NCBI GenBank assembly: GCA_016490735.1
Contig: JAEMWC010000974.1
Coordinates: 115,001-179,000 of the forward strand
DNA from: Pachyseris speciosa
Lineage: Eukaryota; Cnidaria; Anthozoa; Scleractinia; Pachyseridae
DNA: 64,000 nt
Reading direction: 5' to 3'
Both the position numbers and the translations under genes were made by a program. Shown in pieces: positions 55,354 to 64,000 of this stretch (positions within the stretch are counted from its first letter, which is position 1; each line of letters begins with the position of its first letter). The notes under the pieces were generated by a model. The model was given only the letters and a program-made list of their open reading frames with translations, was not told the DNA's origin and searched no databases.

Positions 55354-55602
55354 GTGTGTTTCCGCAAATTTTATTCATTGCATAACCTCACATTATGCAG
55401 AAAGTTGTACACCGGCGAAACAGGAAGACGACTAGGTGACCGATTCGGAGAACGCCTACTCGATGTTGAGAAAGATAACAAAGGTCGCCATGCATTTAAT
55501 TTTTTAATCTCCCTAACCATTCAAAACAACACTTGTCGATCTGCGGCCTTTCCCTACATCAAGGTACCAGAGAAAACCGTAAAATCTAGAGCAAAAAATT
55601 AA
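55354..55602 (+). pseudogene. GIY-YIG endonuclease fragment, copy 3
   Basis: Orthologue of 23548-23796 with the same KLYTGETGRRLGDRFGERL core. Differences such as VEKDNKGRHAFN versus VELDNKGRQAFN show no sign of constraint. Isolated remnant of a Penelope-like element. Confidence 0.62.
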
Positions 55603-55623
55603 TCTTTCAAATCGGTACCCTTA

Positions 55624-56263
55624 GGCCCCGTCCACACTAATGCGTTTTTCGTTTGAAAAACCTACCTTCCGTTAACTCTAAAACGCTCACCCTTTTCATC
55701 GAAAACGCAACAATTTGAAAACGCTGCCGAAAGCGGATCAAAATGGAAACGCATACATATGTCCCAAATATCGTTTTAGTACGGACAGTCGAAAACGCAT
55801 CGAAATTAAAACGCTTACATTATCCGCACCACGTGAATTATACCCAGGCTTCACGTCCTTTCTAAATCAAACATGGCGGATGAAAACATGCTTTTCACGA
55901 TGCTACTAGCAATTTTGGTGGCTTGTTTGGAGCTAAACTTTGCTCTATTCAGCCTATTTTGTTCGGATATTGGGTTTTACAAGATCTTCCCTTCAAGAAT
56001 TGGAGTAGGAACATCATATTCAAGGCCAAGAAGATTTTTGATTCGGCCAGGAAATACCGAATATCGCAGTCGCGCGTCTCTTTCGAGCATGCGCATATCG
56101 TTTAACCTACGTCACAACATGTCATTCAGCGTTTTGGATCGTTTTAGTGTGGGCAGTTGAAAACGCTACGAAAACGGTAGTGTGTAAGCGGATAGATCGA
56201 TGCGGCGTTTATGATGACACCGAAAAAGAATAGTTTAAAAAACGCATTTGTGTGGATGGGGTC
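55624..56263. mobile_element. PIF/Harbinger-like MITE, copy 3
   Basis: Orthologue of 23818-24482, with TTA at 55621-55623 and 56264-56266. It lacks about 29 bases after the MADENMLFTMLLAILVA-coding stretch, so the short frame now continues differently. Confidence 0.75.
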
Positions 56264-56266
56264 TTA

Positions 56267-58757
56267 ATCATCATGGGATCAAGGAACGCTTTTCACTCGA
56301 TTAATTTATCCCTGTTTTCAGTTTATCACACTCCCAAGAGCATAGCTCTATCTTCTGTATATAAACCACACACAACCCACAATTCCATGTCTCGATTTGC
56401 TCTAGATCTGAGCTTTTTAAATACCAGCTTTTTAAATCCTTGGGTACACGTTGGTCAATTTACATCGCCAAGTCCGTTGACGACTGACCAAATTTTCGTT
56501 TTTCACTCCCTCACCGACGCAGCACTAAAGTATTTTTTTTTTAGAAACTGACCCTCTTTAAACAACAAAAGGCTTTTGTTTGGTGACGAATTAAGTGACC
56601 CACTGCAATGAGCCATTTCTTGATACTTACTGCGATAATTTCCAATTTGACTCACTCCCAAAGGCTTGAAATGGGTATGACGGCTTCATGAATCGCTGTT
56701 TGAGCAATACCTTGAATAAATTTAGTCTTTCCTGAAATTTATTATATCTTCACGATTTTTTCGGTGACATTTTCTTTAGGATTTCCAATTTTCCGATCAT
56801 TTTTTTCCTGGTGTCTTAGGATTATTTCATGTTTCCCGTAAATTTTCCCTAGTATCCCGATTCTCAGAGAATCTCCAGGGTTTGAGAGGAATTTTCGGTT
56901 TCTCCTGGAATGGATCTTCTTGGAATGGGAACAAAGCTTGTTCGACTGACTTGCATTTTAAAGCCTTTCGTAAGAAAAACACCGCACCTACAGCACTGAT
57001 ATCGCGACCCTCCATTACGTCCTCTATTCTTGGCCGACTGGAGCAAGTCAATCAGTTTTTTCGTAAGATATTCTGCTTTGATTCAGCTGTCTTTGCCGTC
57101 ATGTTCTAGCGTACACTGTCTCCCCAAGGTTATCGATCACAACTGATTACCGAACCGAAGTCACATCCTCCTCTCCTACTTAGCACAATCTAGCTTGTAA
57201 GCGAAAGTAGCACCGCCCCAGGAGATCTGAGTTATATCAGCGGAAAGGAAACGACAGCCATTTGCGAAAAATAGAGACCATTCAATATTCGAGGAAGATC
57301 ACAATTTATAGATAGTTGTATAGTTTATTTTAAGGCCCAAGCATAGAAACTGGGCTAAGTTTATCGAAACTTGGGTTCTGAAATTATCACTGCCGCCAGG
57401 AAATACTAATCTTAAATATTGAGGCCATTTGTTGAAAGTGGACTACGCTAACCCGGGGTTAGAGTGATGTTTGACTCCCGACAAACACGGAAATTGAATC
57501 CAATAATAATTGTTTCTGACGGATTTTACCAAGACTGTTGCCCGTCAAGTTTAACTCAATTTATTCTTTCTGTCAATTTAAACAACCTCACTTTTACAAC
57601 CGAGATGGAAACCTTGGCTGCGTTTCAATCACGGCTTGGCGTTAATCGGCTTTAAAAACTCGGGCCCAGCTGATTACCAGCAAGAAATGGCAACCAAACC
57701 AAATCTGGAAAACAACAGAGACACTTTGAACGCTACATTTCATTTATTTGCAATAAACTCGATTAAAAACAACTATGAGGTAATAGTTCCATACAACAAA
57801 AACAAAAGATTCAGATGCTACAAGCGTTCCCACGTACTGAATCCCTCATTTGGGTGTTGAGCTTTCTTTGATTCCACTGCTGCATCCAGACGTGCTTTAT
57901 ACTGCAATAATACAATAAAACCGTTAAAATTGATTGAACGGTTAAGGATGAGGCTATCAAATCGTGCTATATATTTATAGGTGGTAAATGTGGTTACGGC
58001 GTTCTTCGTCCCAAAGCGCTTAGGCTCAATTTCCCTTGCGGGTGAGGAGGAGGGTCTAAAGACAATTTCAGAGTCTCCGTTCTTGTTTCCTTTTTTTTTT
58101 TTTTTTCGCAGTATATGTAATTAACCAGTTGTTATCATATGAGCTATTTCGTCAATAATTTGTTGTTTTTGTTAAACGTGGTAATCCTTGCCTGGCAAAG
58201 TTTTGACGATGAGACTCCGTGACTAGAATTCGAACGTCATGAATTACTGATTATTATCAAGGCACTCCAAAAATGATGCATGTGTCTTGCATAAGAAGAC
58301 CCTGTGAGACTTGAGAAACATCACTTGTTTTTACGTGATCACAACAACAACAACAACAACAACAACAACGATAATGATGATGATAACGATAACGATGCTG
58401 TTTTGGGGAATGTAACGAAAAAGAAACATCAACCTTTCCAGGCTACTTCGTTTTCTGTCGATTTATTAGAACCTGGTGAAAATTGCACACAGGACAACTC
58501 CTGAACTATTTAGAAAATAACATTCTATGGACAAAGAAATTGAATCAAATAGATAGGGTATGGAGCTGCATTACTTCTTGCTGTTTTTGGGTAATTTAAC
58601 GATATAAATTTGTTTTGTTGTTGTTGTTTTGAAAACTGACATGGATCCGACCAAACTGCAAGTTACTGATTGGGCTTAAGAATAAAGCTTAATGCGTTTT
58701 TATCATTGTGATTTAGAATCCCTTGAAATAAAATGAAACAACCGAAAGAATCTTGAC
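56267..58757. other. Non-coding duplicated sequence, copy 3
   Basis: Aligns with 24486-26960. The (AAC)n run at 58341-58370 is longer than in copy 2. A frame of 131 codons in copy 2 (25680-26075) is broken here, which argues against it being a gene. Confidence 0.5.
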
Positions 58758-58762
58758 ATCAC

Positions 58763-61596
58763 CTGAAGCTGTGCATCCAGATTTTTCACACATGGCCATG
58801 AAACAGTTATCACTTAGTTTACAATCGGCAGCAAACCTCTCGTAGCGAGCTTTGGACATGCACTTCCGTTTGAAAACCTCATCTTCACTGTAAGTTGAAC
58901 AAACTGGATCTTTCACAGACGAGAGACATGCCCTGTCTTCCACTGCTGCGTCACATTTCGTCATGCCATCAGCTTTGTTTTCAGCGTCATAGACTGTGCA
59001 AAATGGGCACGAAAATGGTTTCCCTAGTTTTGCGTAAAAAAAAAATACCTTGAATTATAAACTCAGAGAATGACGAGAAATGGATATTTACCATTACTTC
59101 TATGTAGTTAAGCAACTCTGCTCTCGGTTGTGTCGGCATATCACGATCCCTGGGTATGGCCGGCCATCCATGACATATCAAAGGGCCCTGTCAGGGTATT
59201 TTGAGATGGCATAAAAAGCCTGCTTTCCATTCTCCTGGACCGTTTTCTTCCCTCGTCTCGATTCTCGCCCCTTTCCGTCTTACTCCCGTCCCCGATGAAT
59301 TTTATCTTTCCCTCCCTACGCCTTTTTAGAGCTCCTGATTGCCATACCCATCCGGTCCCCTATTCTTCCGGGCTCCCATCGTCCTGTACTCCCCCTCAAG
59401 TTTTTCAAAGAAATGTATGCTTGGGAACTGAAACAATTTGTTTTCGTTGTCAATTGGCAAAGACGGAAAAGGAACTGTGCTATTGAAATCTAAAAATAAA
59501 ACTTCAAAATGAAATTTTCTTTAAATACCGAGACTCTGTTTGCGTGAAATCGCTAAAGCTTTGATACAGCCCTCCTTTCCCGAAAATGCCTAAAACGTTT
59601 CTTTGATTGTAAATGAGGTCGTAGATGTTCCTTCGGTAATCAATTCAAGCTTTACCGAAGATTTCCAAGCAAATATAGTTTGCCAGGATTTGTAATTGGA
59701 TTCACATTTCTCAGTGAAATAATATTAAATTAAAGTTATGTTTTTAAGGGAGGAGGAAACGTTTTTAATGGTCGTTTTATGTTTGTTTGTTTCATAACAT
59801 TGAAGACAGGTTTTACCGACAAGCGTTCCAAGAGCCTATTGTGGTTGAGAAATAAAACAAAGCATTCCCCACCTGGTAGAGTAGCATTGCACCTGGATTC
59901 TGTGCAATATCCTCTCAGGATTTCTGGACAGTTAGGACGTCCTGAAGTCTTGCAGTAATTCACAAAACCATCGTATAATTCCATGCTAGAACACAGGCGG
60001 TTGACTCTCGCGCGTGAGGAAAACACATGCTTAGATATCAGGCATATCGGCTCTTCGTAGGTGCAGCTTTTATATACGATGTTGCTATCACAGGAGGTTA
60101 ATGGATCATTTCCCCAGCCGGAACAAACAGGACACTGAATTGTTTCTGCAAGGAACATACAACGATCAGAACATCTTCTATATTCGTGTGACTAAAGATG
60201 AGAGAGATCATTACAGTTGTGAACTCTGGTTTAGAAGAACTAAAACCAAAAGAAAGCCCGAAAAAATCAGGCTTATGTGGAAGTCGAACCTACGGCCTCT
60301 GCGATCCCAGTGCAGTTTTCTGTCAACTTAGCGTACAACTGAGGGAGGTGATAATTTTCTTGGTTCATCATTAGTCCCGGGCCGTTCCGGGCTAACCTAA
60401 TGATAAAACCTTGATAAAATTCGATCGAACTCAACTTAATTCAACTGCTCGAGATAAGCATAACAGTCAGTACATTATAGAACCCAATCGAATTCAATAC
60501 AGTCAAACTTAATGGAACAAATTCGTTGACTGTTTTCGCGAATCACTGTGAGCACATTACTACTGTGATTATGAACCAACATGTGGACGTCATTGATCAT
60601 TGGAAAAAAACTCCTCAGCATTCACAAAAACTAAAATTTTATAGATATGGTAACATCCACAGATGTGAAAGACTCTGCAATCTTTGTGAAATTAATGATA
60701 TCGAAGATGAAATCCACCTTCTGTTTCGTTGCCCCAAGTATTCATTAATTAGAATGTTTTTTATGATAAAATAGCTATTCAGAGAATCCCGAATATTAAA
60801 CAGTTCCTATTTACTGAGTTAATGGACCCTTTACAGCTGGTTAGTCACGTGGTACAAAAACGCCATGTCGGAGAGCAAGCAACGCACTGGGACATGACAA
60901 ACACAGAGCTTACATCATTTAAAATGGTAATTTTCTTTGTTTGTCATGTCCCAGTGCGTCGCTTGCTCTCCAGCATGGCGTTTTTGTGCCACGTGACTGA
61001 CCAGCTGCAAAGGGCCCATTATAGAATGAATAAAATGTAATGATAATTTTATTAATACATGTACATGAGTACAGTTTGTTAAGCTTACTTTCTCGTGTTT
61101 TGATCTACGAAACAAACTGTTATCAAACTAGTGCAATTATTGTTTTCTTTTAGACTATAGCAGCTTGATTTGCTTTTCCAGTACTGCAATGGTTACGTTC
61201 ATGCACATATAGCTTGCCTTGACTGTTACATTAGTCATTGGTGTACATCGACCACGCATGCCTGGCCTTGGAGTAAATGGACAAGCTAAATTCTTAGCGG
61301 TGTTGTGTTATGTAGCACCTTTAAATGGATTTAACTGATTTAAGTGCACTAATTCATGGGTAACCCAGGACAAGATTTCGTTCTGTGGGATTATTATTCA
61401 TATTTTTCTGTCACCGGATATAACTCTTACGCCCCTTTAGAAACCTATCTTAAAACATCACCAGTCACCAGCGAAACATTAAGATTGGGCAGACTGTCAT
61501 CTTATTGCCTGCAGATTCAAAGTTATGTTTCTTACTTCCGTTTACGTGGACCAAGCCGAACACAACACAAGAGAGCACAAGGATTCCCAGATACAT
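58763..61596 (-). CDS. Secreted two-domain Ly6/uPAR (LU) protein gene, copy 3
   Basis: Exons are 61536-61596 (signal peptide, identical to copy 2), 59873-60145 (LU domain A) and 58763-59023 (LU domain B), all in phase 1. All twenty domain cysteines are kept. Compared with copy 2 there are three changes in domain A (Ser/Pro, His/Arg, Arg/Pro) and three in domain B (Thr/Arg, Lys/Glu, Glu/Lys), and no silent change. As in copy 2, the domain B acceptor is a TAG six bases inside the older CAG site. The terminal exon is not identified. Intron insertions match copy 2 except for about 70 extra bases at 60513-60580. Confidence 0.75.
60162..60355 (-). mobile_element. tRNA-derived SINE, second family, copy 3
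   Basis: Orthologue of 28355-28550, with B box GGTTCGACTTCC near 60288 and the CCTGATTTTTTCGGGC stem. Confidence 0.58.
60585..61210 (+). pseudogene. LINE ORF2 C-terminal fragment with nested MITE, copy 3
   Basis: Orthologue of 28705-29345 with the same HWKKTPQHSQKLKFYR and CERLCNLC..HLLFRC coding remains, interrupted at 60822. Confidence 0.7.
60822..61019. mobile_element. TA-flanked foldback MITE, copy 3
   Basis: Orthologue of 28946-29143, of identical length (198 bp), with TA on both sides (60820-60821 is TA-like; 61020-61021 is TA). Confidence 0.78.
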
Positions 61597-61825
61597 CGTT
61601 TCCACTTGTTGATCGATCTGCAATTGAAAAGATCATCATCATCGTCATCAAAAACTGATAATATAGTGATAATGTTAATGATTACTCAGTAATCATTAGA
61701 GGTACGGCATACTGTAAGGCTACTATGTTAAGAATCGATCACTAAATTTAGAAATTTTACGTTGCTGCTCTTCAGGACGACTTCACAGAAATTCACCAAA
61801 ATGCACAAATCAAGAACCAGGTTAA

Positions 61826-61861
61826 CCCTTTCCTGCCCAAGGGGTTCCCCATTGACGAGTG

Positions 61862-61901
<40 letters not shown>

Positions 61902-61927
61902 AATTGGCACTCACGGGCGGGAAAGGG
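61826..61927. mobile_element. piggyBac-like MITE, first of a pair
   Basis: 102 bp, starting CCCTTTCCTGCCC and ending GGGCGGGAAAGGG, flanked by TTAA (61822-61825, 61928-61931). TTAA targets with CCC/GGG ends are the hallmark of piggyBac elements. The middle holds a GTGCCAATTGGCAC palindrome. Copy 2 has a single TTAA at this point (near 29949). Confidence 0.88.
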
Positions 61928-61959
61928 TTAAATGGGGACATAGTTTTTGATGATGTTAA

Positions 61960-62059
61960 CCCTTTCCTGCCCAAGGGGTTCCCCATTGACGAGTGAAATC
62001 GTCTGGCGTTAGACAGTAAAATCTATAAGTGCCAATTGGCACTCACGGGCGGGAAAGGG
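61960..62059. mobile_element. piggyBac-like MITE, second of a pair
   Basis: 100 bp, the same sequence as the first except for a two-base deletion (GACAGAG versus GACAG). Flanked by TTAA (61956-61959, 62060-62063). A 24-base sequence (61932-61955) separates the two and is absent from the empty site in copy 2. Confidence 0.88.
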
Positions 62060-62339
62060 TTAATAAACACACTCGCAGTCGAACAATTGTTTTTGTCTGT
62101 TGAGCTTATTGTCTTGGCGTTGTCACGGTCGGCGTTAATAGGAAAGTTTTCCTCCTCCCACTTGGCAAAGCCGAAATGGTTTGTTTGACCAGTCACGTTC
62201 TAAGTCTTAGAGATCTGTTATGTTATTGGCAGTTCAACAGAACTTTCGTGGGCCTTGCGTGCGTTGCATGCTGAACTTTTTTGTGGATCAATGCCCTGCG
62301 TGAACTGAGGTACTGAAAAAATTCGTGTAGTCAATTGGA

Positions 62340-63260
62340 GATTTAATGCGTTTGAAAAAGTGGTTCTTATAAATTGCTTGGCGCTCATTTAGCGCAAGCA
62401 AAGATCTTTCTCCTCCCACTTTTCGCTCTGCGCATTTCCAAGCTTTTGAACGTCATTCCTACGCCACGGCATAGTTGATAAAAAAAAAATTTACGACTTA
62501 GTCACGTAGCTTCTTGATGTTGTGCGATGCTTGGCCCCAAATTTGAAAATTATTCTTGTGGTGCCTTTTGGTGATTTCACGCGTATTGGATTTCAATTGT
62601 ATCATAAGACAATAGAGTTAATGCTATTCAGTCTACTTCGAACACAAAATCAACTCTGAATAAACTGGAAGAGTATGTTATGAAGCAAACTAAAATAAGG
62701 GAGCACTGAGTTATAAACGTTTGGTTCCGGGCGGAATACATTTTGGTAGCGCTTCGCGTTTCCAACATTTTGCGTGTCATTCCGCCAACCACCATGTCAA
62801 AATGCCTCGCGAGTTGAAGAGTCAACTCACTTTTGCTCAACTCACTTTTGTGACTCATTGATTTTGCTGTGTGATGTTGTGCAAAGCTTGGCATTAGCTT
62901 TGAAAACTATTGTTCTGTAATCCGTTGGGGATTTAACGCGTTTGAAAAATCAGGGCCTAATGAACTGCTTGGTGCACATTTCGGCGCAATCAAAGATCTT
63001 TCTCCTCCCTCGTTCTGCTCTGCGCATTTCAAAGCTTTTGAGCTTCTCGATGTTGTGCAATGCTTGGAATTAACTTTGAAACTTGTTGCTCTATAGCTTT
63101 TTGGGGATTTATATGTTTGAGTAAATTTTTGTTTGGCACTCGTTCAGCCCACAGAAAGATTTGACTTCTTCCACTTTGCCTTTCCGCGGGTTTGCTGACA
63201 AAAATTGGCAAATTAAGTCTGCGGTGACACACCAGCTCAAAGTGGCACACAAACGCCGCT
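62340..63260. repeat. Diverged tandem repeat, about 550-bp unit, copy 3
   Basis: Aligns with 30600-31500 and 5760-6600. The first unit is shortened by the 373-bp deletion. No coding sequence. Confidence 0.55.
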
Positions 63261-64000
63261 TAATAATACCCAAAGATTATTATCCGAAATAAAATTGCCG
63301 TAAGGCTATAGAAAGTTCTATATCAGCGCAGATTGATGCAACGAATAATAACGGGCGTTTTCTTTTTGACGTAGACTATGGGAATCTTGTTCGGCCTGTC
63401 ACTTTCTATTATTCAGAAATCTGTTTTGTTATTTGCGGGATTTAGTAATTTATACACTAAACAGACTAGGAGGCTTTTCTCGGGGTCCATTTTACGAGGG
63501 AAGAGAAATGGAGAAAAAGAGAATAGAATTTCCGTTATAAAAAAGCAAATGATTCTTCGCGTATCATTAATCAGTTTTCTCGAAGGGTTTCTGATATTAT
63601 GTGTGCCACCAATCAGGCTCGATTAAATGTGTAAAGCAATAAGAACACTGCTTTCATTTATCTTATTCCGACAACAGGATAAATTCTGAATGAAATGGCA
63701 TATGGCCAAGAGTACGAAAGTTTGCTTCCTAATCTACTAAGGTTTTATTTATAGCGTGTTTATAGGTCTGTGTGCTTGCAAACTTTAGACACAAGGTACA
63801 ACTTGACTTGACTCTTGACTCTTGCGACTACAGCTGAAGTCAAAAGGTTTGAGGAGTTGCCAAGCTGGATCATTTTATTAACTCAGTTAAGCCGACTGAT
63901 GTTGCGCGACTGATTTAGGGGGAATTCATTTCAAAAACTATTGTTCCGACTATAGTCCTATGGGAACAACTGATGCTTTGGCGGTCAAAATTTGAGGCTG
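63261..64000. other. Non-coding duplicated sequence at window end
   Basis: It aligns with 31511-32262. The 82-codon frame at 63378-63626 is not open in copies 1 or 2. The window ends before the region that carries the recombinase and Penelope remains in copy 2. Confidence 0.45.

Larger units (their letters stand above)
48096..64000. repeat. Segmental duplication copy 3 (runs off the window)
   Basis: It aligns with 14975-32262 in the same order and orientation. Differences from copy 2 are mostly single substitutions plus a few discrete events: absence of about 985 bp (copy 2 15423-16407), absence of 413 bp (22190-22602), absence of 373 bp (30219-30591), about 70 extra bases near 60513-60580, and a paired TTAA-flanked insertion at 61826-62059. 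Both host genes recognised in copy 2 are also present and open here. Confidence 0.88.

Overview
The window looks like nuclear DNA of a cnidarian, probably a stony coral. That assignment rests on recognising the families of tRNA-derived SINEs, short hairpin elements and Penelope-like and LINE retrotransposons present here, not on a database search. It is AT-rich, intron-containing and repeat-dense, and no bacterial-style operon is visible. Almost every long open frame belongs to a retroelement or its remains.

The main structure is a tandem segmental duplication with a period of about 33 kb. Copy 1 occupies about 640-14090 and is cut on its left by retroelement debris. Copy 2 runs about 14975-39085. 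Copy 3 starts near 48096, runs off the window end, and aligns with 14975-32262. Copies 2 and 3 differ by scattered substitutions and a few clean indels. Copy 1 is clearly older and has its own insertions and losses. Between copies 2 and 3 lies a retrotransposon nest (39085-47984): a 5'-truncated CR1/L2-type LINE, a Penelope-like element with inverted terminal arms, and inside that an almost full-length L1/Tx1-type LINE flanked by a 14-bp target duplication.

Two host genes can be reconstructed inside the duplicated unit, both on the minus strand. The first encodes a secreted Ly6/uPAR (LU, three-finger) protein. It has a signal-peptide exon and, in copies 2 and 3, two complete ten-cysteine LU-domain exons, all joined in phase 1. 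Copy 1 has lost the first LU exon but the remaining splice stays in frame. The second, present in copies 2 and 3, is a two-exon gene for a small protein with one membrane segment, a coiled coil and a Pro/Gln/His-rich tail; I do not recognise the family. Between copies 2 and 3 all six exon differences in the LU gene change the protein, while three of five in the coiled-coil gene are silent.

The rest is mobile DNA. There is a decayed Crypton/DUF3504-type tyrosine-recombinase gene split by a SINE. There are fragments of Penelope reverse transcriptases and GIY-YIG endonucleases and several LINE 3' ends. There are many non-autonomous DNA transposons whose ends and target duplications can be read, often against an empty site in a sister copy: piggyBac-like (TTAA), Harbinger-like (TTA), Tc1/mariner- and pogo-like (TA), one with a 5-bp duplication, and several foldback hairpins. 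The sister copies therefore act as internal controls for dating insertions, deletions and a small inversion.
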